Assembly (NCBI RefSeq): GCF_007565055.1
Contig: NC_044551.1
Coordinates: 97,928,089-97,992,088 of the forward strand
Reading direction: 5' to 3'
DNA: 64,000 nucleotides
Source: Rhinopithecus roxellana
Lineage: Eukaryota; Chordata; Mammalia; Primates; Cercopithecidae
In this document: positions 25,376-36,156 of the stretch, in pieces
Layout: the number at the start of each line of letters is the position of its first letter
Position numbering within the stretch: position 1 is the first letter of the stretch
Program-made: the position numbers and the translations under genes
The notes under the pieces: model-generated
Seen by the model: only the letters and a program-made list of their open reading frames with translations
Told to the model about the DNA's origin: nothing
The model's database searches: none

Positions 25376-26949
25376 GTCGAAGGAAATCCCAGCATGGCTG
25401 CTTTGCTTGGAAACCTCTCTCAGGCAGGAAGAATTAAAGCCCAGACTCACACTTAGGCGCCAGACATGATCTGGCTGGACTAACAGCCCCTTCTTATCTC
25501 ATTTGCTGCCTAGTCAAAAAATGGACATTCGAGAGGCTGCAATATGTAAGATGCATCAGGGACTTAAAAAAAAACCAACAGCACGACCAGCAACCTCAGG
25601 GAGTTTCAGGGAGGGGTCAAGAAGTAAAAACCACTATGATGGGTGAATAAACAGAATCTGGGATTTACAAGCATCTGAGGCCAGTGATGCCCTCCAACAA
25701 AATCCGAGCTAAAGCCGGCTCTCAGCTTGCTCTCTCTTTCAAAAGCCAACATCTGAAAATATTTCAGATGACAGCCCATTACTTTTTGCAGATTGTTTTC
25801 CGTGCTAGAGAGCAACTCGCTGCTCCTCTACTTCAGCTGGCTTCAAGACAAAACCATAGCAGCCATATGTTCAGTTTGTCATGAGTAGCCAGTGGCATCA
25901 AGAAGCAGGAAACCACGAGGTTTTCTTACATTTTTCCTCCAAGGAATTCTGGAAAGAGAAAATGTTGTGATGTGGCGGAAACAAGTTTCAAAACTTTGTG
26001 ATTTAGGAAAATTCACAGCTTTTTCTAGATGTGTTTCCTCTTCATTTAAAAAAAAATGACAAAGGACTGGGTTCTTTAACATCTAAGAATTGGAGCATTT
26101 TATAAACATTTCATTTTATTTTATTTTCTTAGATTAGAAAATGATTCAGTTTTGGAATCCCTATCTTTGTTAAAGGTGCTTCCCATGCACTCTTAATACA
26201 GACTGCAACTAATTGTACCCTCTTTTGGAGGGTCCTTTTGAAGCTCAGAAATGCAGAAACCACTTTTGCTATTTGGGATGGAAATTCTTGCATTTCTAGC
26301 CTGTGTGATCCTGCCTGGCCCCTTGACTAACCATTATTAAGCCTTGATATCTGTCCTGTATGTTAACCTGCTTATTTTGAAAGTTCAAATATATTTGTGT
26401 AGCCTCCCCTCATGTCTCCCGATGACAATAGTGATCTGTATACATAGAGATAAAAATGACGGAATCTGCAGCTCACCAGGTTAAGAGCACAGAATCCCAC
26501 ATATGGGAGAAAGTTTCAGATAGATGGTCTTGAAAGACTCAACAGGCCATGAGGATGGATTTGTCATCAGCACCTACTAAGGGTGCCCTCCTGTTCTGGG
26601 GGCATCTGGAAATTGTTATGTTGATGCAGAGAGGCCAGAGAGCTACCACAGTTGATTTCATTATGCCTGGTTCTCTTTAGTTTTACAGCTGGGCTCTGAT
26701 AGTGGCCACATTCTCAGTGGCAGTAAACTTGACTTTGGAAGACTCATCACTGGTCTAGAGCTTAATTCTCCCAAAGGAGATGAGACTGCCTATCCCATCC
26801 CTAGCATGCAGAAAATGTTTATCTGGGAAGCTATCTTTAAAGTCACTGAAAATGACTACGACTGTATTGTTTTGTCATTATCACATATTACCTTTTATTG
26901 ATAGTAGCATTAAACATCAATGCACTATATTGATGAATATATTGCAATA

Positions 26950-27035
26950 ACGAGAGGAATGGATAATAACATATTTGTGAAAGCTGTATGAAATCTGGAA
27001 TTAACTGAAGAAACCCCATAGGTTTGTTCAACCAG
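26950..27035. repeat. Diverged direct repeat, copy 1
   Basis: It matches 28138-28225 at roughly 80%, including CATATTTGTGAAAGCT and TTTGTTCAACC at matching spacing. Confidence 0.7.
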
Positions 27036-27079
27036 TTTTCAAAATATAAAATGTCATAAGTGTTAAAAATAATATTGCT

Positions 27080-27690
27080 TCAGAAAGAACCTCTCTAACT
27101 GGAGACCTGGAGTCATCCTTGTTTCTCCTTCTAATCCTACCCAGTCAGTAGAATCCTGTTCAGGTGACTCTATTTCCCCAGTGCCTTGAGTCCATCTCTG
27201 ACTGCCTGGATGCAGGCTTCCCCAACCATTCTTTCTTATACCCATCTCCATTGCCTCCAGAGGAATTGTTTCAAACTACAAGTCTAACCATTCACTGTCC
27301 TGCATGAAACCTCCAATAATTGCTCCCTATGACCTACAGGAAAAATTCAAGTTCCTTCACAGAGCATGTAACAGCCTTCATAAGATGCTCTTCTTAGGTG
27401 CAAACTTCATCTCTTTCCTGCATACACTCAATGATCCCTTCTGTAGAACCATCTTATCTGCATGTCCCCAAACACATCCTGTCTCTGCATACAGAGATGT
27501 GTGCATGCCTCTCTGGCTTGTGTGCCTCTTCCTCCTCTGCCTACTGCCCCTCCTTGAGAACTCTGAACAGACTTTTCATTGCTTAACCTTCAGTCAGGCA
27601 TCCCCTGAATGTAGCCTTCCCTGCCTCGCCCCCAGTGAGCTAAGGGTTTTTTTTCTGGGTGTCTGTCTTTTGGGTACAGAAAGCTAGAGC
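27080..27690 (+). mobile_element. L2 3'-region block
   Basis: The order of motifs follows L2: CATGAAACCTCCAATAATTG, CCTATGACCTACAGGAAAAA, then Pro/Cys-rich sequence around 27480-27610. It is diverged and not coding. Confidence 0.6.
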
Positions 27691-27939
27691 ACTGATGGAC
27701 TTGCAATTCTCAACTCATGATGAGCTTTGAGCTTTATAAGGGTGGAAATATGTCATATTTCATTTTTGCACTTTTATGACATTGTAATTAAGTGAACAGA
27801 GTCGTCTCAAAGTTTTAAATGGTCATTTTGGCTTCTAAAAGGTTTAAAGTTCCTTTTGGTTAATACTGTAAGCAAGCATTTAGGAAGCTGTAGTGCAACA
27901 GTTAAAAATTCCTCATCAGTAAAAATGAGGTCGTTGGGA

Positions 27940-28030
27940 GGATTAAGTGAGTTAAGACTTGTTAAGTTCTCAAACACATGCTCTGATGAGAACCATGTAG
28001 TAGGCACTCAATAAATCACAGCTGTCATTG
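27940..28030 (+). repeat. MIR/L2-like fragment
   Basis: GGATTAAGTGAGTTAAGAC and TAGTAGGCACTCAATAAATC are typical of MIR and L2 3' ends. Confidence 0.5.
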
Positions 28031-28137
28031 TCATTGTTGTATTGTCCTTGTTATTAACCTGCCTGGAAGTCAGTAGTTGCTCCTCATTGATTTAACCATC
28101 TTACACCCCAGAGGAGGTAGAGATATCACCCTAATAA

Positions 28138-28225
28138 TGAGAGGAAGTGGTAATAAAGAGCATATTTGTGAAAGCTAAATGAAATCTGGGACTAATTGAA
28201 GAGACCGCACAGATTTGTTCAACCT
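28138..28225. repeat. Diverged direct repeat, copy 2
   Basis: Partner of 26950-27035. The L2 block lies between the two copies. Confidence 0.7.
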
Positions 28226-28699
28226 ATGTTATCTATTCCCTATTGAATAATATTTATATACTTACCCTAGATGTCAAAGCAGGCCCCTGATCTCATCCCA
28301 AGAGATGATTCTTGCCTTGGTTTTGATTAAATCCTTTCAGACACCCTAAATTTCACCTCATGGATACCCTGAGCCCCCCATGGACTTGCCCCTTGCTTTC
28401 CTTTCTCTGGAATTTGTCTATTATCTTACTACCTGGACCCCATATCTATTAATGTATATACAAATTGTTTTTCACTCCACATCTATGCATCCAAATTATT
28501 TCTCTCTTTCAAGGACCCCTTTGGAAATCATGCCTTAGTGGCTTCCAAGTTTCCAAAGACCCCTGGATGCTCAGTGTCTGAATGTTCACTTCATTTTCTA
28601 CTGTATATCTCTTGTGTAATTTATCAACTCTATGGTACATCATAGTCATTTCTTACCTCCCTTTCTAAATTGAAGTCTTGGAATGAGGAGTCAAGAAAC

Positions 28700-28820
28700 T
28701 TATCTGTAGTCTGGTTGTACAAGTCATATAATCTCACTGAGCCTGCAATGCGTCATCTTTAAAAAATGATGTTTGTTTTAGATGATTTCTAAGGTTCTCT
28801 CCATGTCTATAATGTTTGAA
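28700..28820 (+). repeat. MIR-like fragment
   Basis: CAAGTCATATAATCTCACTG, then GATGATTTCTAAGGTTCTCT, follow the MIR core and 3' region. Confidence 0.45.
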
Positions 28821-29699
28821 TGTGTGAACTAATCATAAATAATACCTGCTGAGCCATGAACCAATTTACTTTCTTTTCAACCCAAACCTAGCAAATCTGT
28901 AAGAGTTTGGGCAAAATTTAAAATCTAAAATTATTGATCTAAAATAATACAAGCCTATAAAATAGTCTCTTTACCAAAACTGAACTGAACAAGTATTTCA
29001 TTAAATTTGGAATTCAGTTTCAAAAGCAAAGTATACATTTTCCTAGACCGAATATATTATCTTCCCTGGAGTGTAGCAGATTTTGCTAATCTTGTTTTTA
29101 AAGAAAGGAAACTAGAACCAAAAGTTTAGGAGCGAAGGTTATCATATGATCTTGAAAAACAAAGTGACTTTACGGGTGTCACAGACGTCACAGATGGCCA
29201 ATCACTACTATAGACAAACAAATTCAGTGCAAGCAGGATTACAGTCAGCCTCAAGAAAGAAACTCGAAACAAAGGGAAATTGCAAAGCTAAAAGGGACCT
29301 TTTGCAAAACCACAAAGCCCACTGGAACAGTGTGACCTGCCTCTGACAAGCTGTTTTTCTTCTCCATTTTTGGAGTGTGTGCTTCACTCCTTCCTGAAAT
29401 TCTTTGACTTGGTAGCACGTGGCTTTTGAACCTCATTATTCCCAGGGCCTGAGTGCCTAAGAGTTTCCTGGGCAGCCTACCAGGAGGTGGGAGGAAGGTC
29501 CTTGTTAGCACTATTATGAGGCTGCTGTGAAGCCTTGGATATTGCGTGAAACAGCCAAGGTGCAGAAGTGTCAGAAATGAGGCACCTAGCTGTAGAACTG
29601 CCCAAGAGATTGGAGAAGAGCAGAGAGAAAATGAAAAATATACATACAGCCTCGGTAGTAGAATGAAATACATAAAAATATACATTTATTTATAAAGTA

Positions 29700-30088
29700 T
29701 TAGGTTGGTACAAAAGTAATTGCAGTTTTTGTCTTTTATTTATTTATTTATTTTGAGATCAAGTCTTGCTCTGTCACCAAGGCTGGAGTGTAGTGGTGCG
29801 GTCTTGGTTTTCTGCAACCTCCGCCTCTCAAGTTGAAGCGATTCTCATGCCTCAGCCTCCTGAATAGCTGGGATTATAGGCATGCACCACCATGCCCATC
29901 TAATTTTTGTGTTTTCAGTAGAGACAGGGTTTTGCCATGTGGCCCAGGGTGGTCTTGAACTCCTGGGCTCAAGCAGTCCACCCGACTGGGCCTCCCAAAG
30001 TGCTGGGATTACAGGCATTAGCCAACATACCCAGTCGGTTTTTGCTATTTTAATTGCAAAAATCGCAGTTACTTTTACACTAACCTAA
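29700..30088. mobile_element. MADE1 (mariner MITE), split by an Alu
   Basis: The left half (29700-29729) begins TTAGGTTGGTACAAAAGTAA and the right half (30036-30088) ends TACACTAACCTAA. Both ends abut TA (29698-29699 and 30089-30090), the mariner target. The Alu sits near the palindrome centre. Confidence 0.93.
29730..30035 (-). mobile_element. Alu inserted in MADE1, minus strand
   Basis: A T-rich ATTT-repeat tail is followed by the reverse complement of both Alu monomers, ending ATACCCAGTC. GTTTTTG of the MADE1 is present on both sides as the likely target-site duplication. Confidence 0.93.
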
Positions 30089-30544
30089 TATTTATAGACT
30101 ATGGGTATTAGTTATATTAATATACTATAAATATACTGTACATGTTTTTATAAAGTAATGTATAGAGAACTTATATATACCATGAAATGAGTGTTTCATT
30201 TATTATATATAAATATATAAATTATAACATATAGTATGTACATATATAACTTATGCACACATATTTTTTAGGAGATTAGAAACGATGTTTAGAGAGGCAT
30301 CTAAAGATACCTTCCTGAGCATTAATATTGTTCTAACAATCAGGTAAGAAAATGTTTATAAAAGCCCTTTGTGAACTTCGTGTTTCAATACAAATAAAAG
30401 ACATTATCATGAACTATAAAACAGACAACTGTTTTTCAATGTAGGTATACTTCAGCCAAGGTCAAAGTCCTGAAGACACTTAAATGTTGGAAGTTGGATG
30501 ATCTCATCTGATCCTCTTATGGAAGACTCTTTTCCCTCTATAAA

Positions 30545-30690
30545 CCACTCATTCATTCAGCAGATACTTAGCACCAGCTATGAACCATGAATGAAAGAGA
30601 CAGCAGTCAACAGCCCCAAGTCCCTTTTCTCAAAACTTACATTCCAGAGTGAGAAGACAGCAAATAAATAAGTGAATAAACAAATATATA
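30545..30690. repeat. L2-like fragment
   Basis: CATTCATTCAGCAGATACTT, then CAGCTATGAACC and an AATAAATAAGTGAATAAAC run, resemble the reversed L2 end. Confidence 0.45.
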
Positions 30691-30980
30691 ATGCCACCCA
30701 GGGTTAAAGACTCCTGAAAATAAAGGGGAGGGAAGCAGGGGATGCTACTTTATATAAGCGTGGTTGGGGACAAATTTTTCAATAAACTGAGATTGGCTCT
30801 GAGACCTAGGGAAGTGGGGAGGGCTAAGGGAAGCCATTTCCAGTGTTCAGAGGCTGGAGAGCATTTGTGGTGTCCGGGAAATGGCAAGCAGGCCAGTGGG
30901 GTTGGAAGAATGAGGTAAAAGATGCCGTCAGAGAGCCCCGGGATGCAGATCCTTGGGAGCCCTGTTAGACTCTGGATTTT

Positions 30981-31264
30981 ACACTTGGAGTGAACGGGCG
31001 CCATCCCGAGGCTTTGCACAGGGGCAAGCTTCGAGTTCCATTTTCCAAGACACCTCTGGCAGATAGGTGTGTGGGGAATTGACTGTAGGAGCTAAGGGCA
31101 GGGGAGGGAGTCTGGTTCAAGGACACTTGGAGTGAACGGGCGCCATCCTGAGGCTTTGCACAGGGGCAAGCTTCCAGTTCCGTTTTCCAAGACGCCTCTG
31201 GCAGATAGGGGTGTGGGGAATTGACTGTAGGAGCTAAGGGCAGGGAAGGGAGTCTGGTTCAAGG
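30981..31264. repeat. 142-bp tandem duplication (two copies)
   Basis: Unit 1 is 30981-31122 and unit 2 is 31123-31264. Both start ACACTTGGAGTGAACGGGCG and end GTCTGGTTCAAGG. About 6 mismatches and no gaps. Confidence 0.95.
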
Positions 31265-31394
31265 GCTACAGCAACAATCCAGATAACACAGTTGTTCTTT
31301 CTCAGCTAAAGAGGGTTGAATTGACTCAGAAGGTCTGTTCAATTGACAGAAGGTCACCTTGCTAGACTAATATATTCACTTCCCATAGCGTTTT

Positions 31395-31570
31395 CAGAGC
31401 ACATGCATATCTGTTCTCTCGTTGCATCCTCATTATATCTGAAATGTCGGCTCACCACCTATTCATTCCCATTGCATAAAGGACAGTTCTGAGAAGCAGC
31501 AACGTTAAGCCTCCTGCCTGAACCAGGTGTGACTCCCAACCCAGTGCTCTTTCTGCTAAACCAAGGTACA
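31395..31570 (-). repeat. MIR fragment, minus strand
   Basis: CATTGCATAAAGGACAGTTC, GTGTGACTCCCAACCCAGTG and CTCTTTCTGCTAAACC resemble the MIR 3' part in reverse. Confidence 0.5.
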
Positions 31571-32075
31571 TGCCCGAGCTTTGTCTTTGATACCTCACTT
31601 TGGACCAGGGAGCTTCCAAACCACGGCAGGGCAAGAACTCACTTCTACTGAGCTCCTGGAACTTTCCAGGGCCAAGGCAAGATATTTACACACATCCTCT
31701 CATTTCTCCATCCCAGCTGCCTCCCAGGGAATGTGATCCTTCCTATTTTAAGACAAAGGAAATACTCAGAAGGATTGATTTGCTAAATGGCAGGCAAGCA
31801 GGGACAGACGACAGATCAGGAATTGGAAAATTGGAACCGTGGTTTTTCTGATCCAATCCCCTTAAGCCCAGATAATAGAAATAATGTAGTTAAATAATCA
31901 GATAAATATGGGGAACCCATTCTTGCTTTTCTTCTCTTAGAGACCAAGACAGGAAGGGGTAACGTCAGCCTCGGACCCAGACTTGGGCGAGGGTCAGGAA
32001 TCCCCCAGGGAATCCCCGGGCGTGGCTCCCCTGCTCGCAGGTTGCTCTGAGCCTGTGTTCTGTCTCTTTGTGCAG

Positions 32076-32812
32076 GGTGCTCCAAAGTGACCTGCATCAG
32101 CTTGACACGGGAGGCCTCCATTAAACTGTCCCCCTTACATGGCAAACAGATTTCCATCCGCTACCTGGACATGACGGACTGCTTCGTGCTGGAGGACGAA
32201 GGCCTGCACACCATCGCGGCACACTGCACGCAGCTCACCCACCTCTACCTGCGCCGCTGCGTCCGCCTGACCGACGAGGGACTGCGCTACCTGGTGATCT
32301 ATTGCGCCTCTATCAAGGAGCTGAGCGTCAGCGACTGCCGCTTCGTCAGCGACTTCGGCCTGCGGGAGATCGCCAAACTGGAGTCCCGCCTGCGGTACCT
32401 GAGCATCGCGCACTGCGGCCGGGTCACAGACGTGGGCATCCGCTATGTGGCCAAGTACTGCAGCAAGCTGCGCTACCTCAACGCGAGGGGCTGCGAGGGC
32501 ATCACGGACCACGGCGTGGAGTACCTCGCCAAGAACTGCACCAAACTCAAGTCCCTGGATATCGGCAAATGCCCTTTGGTATCCGACACGGGCCTGGAGT
32601 GCCTGGCCCTGAACTGCTTTAACCTCAAGCGGCTCAGCCTCAAGTCCTGCGAGAGCATCACCGGCCAGGGCTTGCAGATCGTGGCCGCCAACTGCTTTGA
32701 CCTCCAGACGCTGAATGTCCAGGACTGCGAGGTCTCCGTGGAGGCCCTGCGCTTTGTCAAACGCCACTGCAAGCGCTGTGTCATTGAGCACACCAACCCG
32801 GCTTTCTTCTGA
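32076..32812 (+). CDS. FBXL7: FBXL7 coding exon 4 (C-terminal LRRs and stop)
   Basis: This terminal coding exon gives residues 248-491 and ends in TGA at 32810-32812. It is almost entirely leucine-rich repeats of the Cys-containing type used by FBXL proteins, each reading Cx(I/L/V)(T/S)DxGL. The landmark cysteines fall at residues 248, 282, 308, 334, 360, 386, 412, 438 and 464. The step is exactly 26 residues from 282 onward; only the 248-282 unit is longer (34). The last residues are HTNPAFF. The array folds into a horseshoe that presents the substrate to the SCF complex. The acceptor is TTTGTGCAG at 32067-32075, after a pyrimidine-rich stretch. The sequence is GC-rich and has many CpGs compared with the AT-rich introns. 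There are no frameshifts or internal stops. Long open frames on the opposite strand are shadows of this composition. Confidence 0.98.
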
Positions 32813-35448
32813 AGGGACAGAGTTCATCCGGCGTTGTATTCACACAAACCTGAACAAAGCAAATGTTTTTTAAAAGCAGCTTATGTAAGCACCGACACCG
32901 ACTCATAGCAGCTCTTTCTTCCAGGAAGGTTATTAGGAATCTGGCCTTTATTTTTCCTCATTTCTCCTGGGCAACAGAGGCCAAAGAAACGAAGCAAGGC
33001 AAACAGTGAACAGGCATTTTGGTCAGGTCATTTGTAGGAAGTTTCTCTTCTCATGAAAGATATACAGCAGGCTGATCACGGTTCCTTGAGCAAGGGGCTT
33101 ACTCTGCTCCACTCAGGCCCCGAGGCTGCCTTGTCCCTCACACACAGGCCACACCCCCACAGTTCCAAACCCCTCTCTAAGGCCACACCCTCCCTTCCTA
33201 AAGCAGCAGCCAGGACCCATCATCAGAATCACAGTGCTCTCCAGACCTCCTTTCTAAACTGCTTCATTGACCTAAGTCACCCTCTTCAATCCCACAACCA
33301 TGGGCATTCTGGTCAACTCAATATCATAGCACTTTGCATACGCAAAATACTTTTCAGGTCTTTTTTTAAAAATTCATTACGGCAAACAGCTGGGGAAAGA
33401 CATGCAGTCTTCCCCCGGCTCTGTCAATGACTGTGACCTTGGCCAAAGCAATTCACTGCTCTGGGCTGCAGCTTCCAGCACCGAGTCAGAAGCCACACAG
33501 CCCAAAGATTAGCTTCATGTCCATTATAGCATTGAGGGAACAGAGATGCCCATACACAGAACCACCTTGGCATAGAAGCACCCAGGCATCTTCCTCTTCC
33601 AGGAGAATTGATTCTGTGGATAGGCGTGATTTCAGGAGATTGTGCAGGGCCAACATCAGTGCACAAAGGGTCCTGTATGTCCTTTGGCTGCAAATCACCC
33701 ACTTCCCTGTGTGTTTCAGCGGGAGAATTTCCTCTCCCACCTCCTCACATCCTCTTTTGCCAGGCTGGATGCTGTCGTTTCTGTACACAAATACTTTCTG
33801 CATTCCCCCCTCCGCACCATCCTAGTGAGGCACCAGCACGCCTAATCACAGCAAAGCCCAGATCCTCCCTCAGTTGCTTTTACTCAGCGTTTTCAAATAG
33901 GAGTAAAGGCCCTTGCAATTTCTAATTAACAAGCAAGGCCCAAGGGAACACATATCTTCAAAAGTTTTTCTAATCCCTTGCCTTGCACACCTGGCATGCT
34001 TCAGGCACATCTGTCCTACAGCTGGCAGAGACAGATGCCTTGGTTCTTTGTCATTCAGATTGCATTTGGCCTCTTCTCATCTATTTATTTCTTTATACAT
34101 CCAGAGTTCATCACATGAAGCCTATTGGGGTTAAGTTTGTAAGTGTTTAGTTGTGCGACTTGCCACCCTGTGTGCCTCCTCCATGGCTGTCTGCGTGTTT
34201 TCCATCAAAGAATGCAAAGCAGACTTCCAGGTGTTTAAATTCTGTTCACTCAAAAATACCAGATGAATGGAAGAGGGAACACACTGAGATGACTTAGACT
34301 CTGGTCCACCAACCAGACCCTTCGAATGGAATATTAAAATCATTACAAGGTATGAATTTTGAATGGATGAAATTTCAAATTATCTTATTTGGATGGAAGT
34401 CTATATTCTAGCCTCATTTGCCTGAAGTCAGATAGCCAGAAGAAATTCCATTGCTTGTTTTCACGAAATTCACTTGTCTTTTGTTAATTAACACAGGGCC
34501 TTTCCCAAATTATTCTCTAGCCAAGCCCCGCCTTCATTACTGTTAAAACCTCTCATTTATTTCCTTCTCAAAGTGCCCATTATCCAAACGCAGAACCTCT
34601 GCATCTCCAAGCCAGTTATGCTGAATTTGTCAAACTTAGACATCCTTGACAACTGCACTCCTACTGTAGGCTCCTGTGCGTACTGGCGTCTTCTGTGGGG
34701 GATGGAGAGGTTAGTGTGATGAGGTGGCATCTGCCCAGGAGGTTTCTTTCATACATCATGGCCTCCCATCCAATCAACATCATCAACTTACATGTGTAAT
34801 TAAGGCTCTGTGCCATGGGGGAAATGAGTCATTTAGCTAGGCCAGGATCTAGTGACAGCCACAGAGTTTAGAACCATGAAAGAAGTTGAAGGTAGCATTC
34901 TTCAGCTCTGTGACTTGTGACCCTATTTGAAGTTTCAGGATTTGGGTGTCACAAAGAATTGTCTCTGATCCTTGGCCCTGGGGTTTTCCGAGTGAGCTAG
35001 TTTAATACTCTGAGAATGAGCAGGCAGATCCAGATAATGAACCCCTGACCACATCGCCTAAACTGTCTTCAAGCATGAGACAAAGTTGACTGTTCACACT
35101 GATTACCCAACACATACCATCTTGCCAGTTTCTCCTTTTCTCCCAGTCTCCTCTTTATCCATTCTGTTCTCCCTTGGGGTGGGAATCTATGGTGGAGGTT
35201 ACTGGGGAAACAGCCCAGCAGATTTTTAGAGACCAAACCAAAGGCCTCAGTGGGAAATTTATCTGTTTTAAAACATTGCTTCCTTCCTGGCTCTGCTAAA
35301 TTGAATGCTCATTGTTTTTTTTTGTTTGTTTGTTTGTTTCTGTTTTTTTTTTTTTTTAATTCTAATGTTCAAATCACTGCGTGCTGTATGAATCTAGAAA
35401 GCCTTAAATTACTACCACCAAGAAATAAAGCAATATGTTCTTAATCAG
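32813..35448 (+). other. FBXL7: FBXL7 3' untranslated region
   Basis: This is the stretch from the stop codon to the first strong polyadenylation signal in a good context. It is unique-looking sequence with few repeats: MIR-like fragments near 33420-33480 and a T-rich run at 35312-35360. It contains AU-rich motifs such as ATTTATT near 34083 and an ATTAAA near 34334 that could serve as an earlier, weaker signal. The end is inferred, and cleavage could lie a few bases either side of 35448. A 3' UTR of about 2.6 kb fits the long FBXL7 mRNA. Confidence 0.65.
35424..35429 (+). terminator. FBXL7: AATAAA polyadenylation signal of FBXL7
   Basis: A canonical AATAAA is followed about 15-25 bases later by likely cleavage sites, then by a GT-rich element (GTGCTGTTTGGTTGG near 35486-35500) that fits a CstF-binding downstream element. 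It is the first canonical hexamer after the stop codon that I found with such a downstream element. Confidence 0.65.
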
Positions 35449-36080
35449 CCTCAGCTTCATTTTTAATAACCTTGCCAGAGGAGAGTGCTGTTTGGTTGGG
35501 GGGCACTCAAAAGTATGCAGAAAACTTTCTTTGAAGGACAGAGCAAGGCGGGTCATTGCCACTGTTGCCTGCTTGAAGATACATCGATGGTTTTCTCATC
35601 TCCTTTGGACCAATGATTGTGGCTTAAAATTGGCAGGTAAGTGAAAAAACATTACTTTCACAGTATAGTTCAGGTCTTCAATTCCTTAACCCAAACCTTG
35701 TGAGACTCTGTCTCCAAAAAATACAAAAATTATCTATGGTGGGTTTTGTAATACCTACATCAGCCACTGGGACATCACCCTTAACCAGTCATATTAATAT
35801 TTCTTCAGCAGTAGATCTGAATAGTCACATGACATGAGATTATTATAGACTATAAATAGCCTTGCATCAGTTGAGATCCGGTTTTGTCAGGAAATTAATT
35901 TATACCATAAATAACAACAACAAAAAAAACTTCTATTTTGTTCAGAGCTGGGATTTCAGAATTATGAAGAGCTAAGGACATGAATAGATTTACCTTGGCA
36001 CTGGTTACAAACATTGGAGGAAACTTCAAAATTATGCTGACCATTCCTTGTTATAATTTTTTAAGTGTCTTAAAGTACTA

Positions 36081-36156
36081 TTAGATCGGTACAAAAGTAA
36101 TTATTTTTGCCATTACTTTTAATAGCAAAATTGCAATTGCTTTTGCACCATCCTAA
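36081..36156. mobile_element. MADE1, near-complete (miR-548-like palindrome)
   Basis: A 76-bp element from TTAGATCGGTACAAAAGTAA to TTGCACCATCCTAA. The two halves are complementary, around CCATTACTTTTAATAG. It is preceded by TA (36079-36080); the right TA is lost. Confidence 0.93.

Larger units (their letters stand above)
24378..32075 (+). other. FBXL7: FBXL7 intron 3
   Basis: This 7,698-bp intron begins GTAAAT and ends TTTGTGCAG. It holds one AluJ-type element, an L2 block, a MADE1 split by an Alu, MIR fragments, a diverged direct repeat and a 142-bp tandem duplication, each listed separately. I see nothing recognisable in 24378-25066, 25376-26950, 28230-28700, 28830-29699, 30090-30545 (very AT-rich) or 30690-30980. 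Confidence 0.9.

Noticed and set aside
29251..29685. 144-codon minus-strand open frame in intron 3
   Set aside because: It has no domain or coding bias and ends near the MADE1/Alu cluster; treated as chance.
32135..32827. 230-codon open frame on the minus strand opposite exon 4
   Set aside because: It mirrors the GC-rich, stop-poor coding strand of FBXL7, is Ala/Val-rich without a domain, and has no splice or promoter context.
35698..35745. Short Alu-like fragment (GAGACTCTGTCTCC and ATACAAAAATTA)
   Set aside because: Too short and lacking the rest of the monomer; could be chance similarity.
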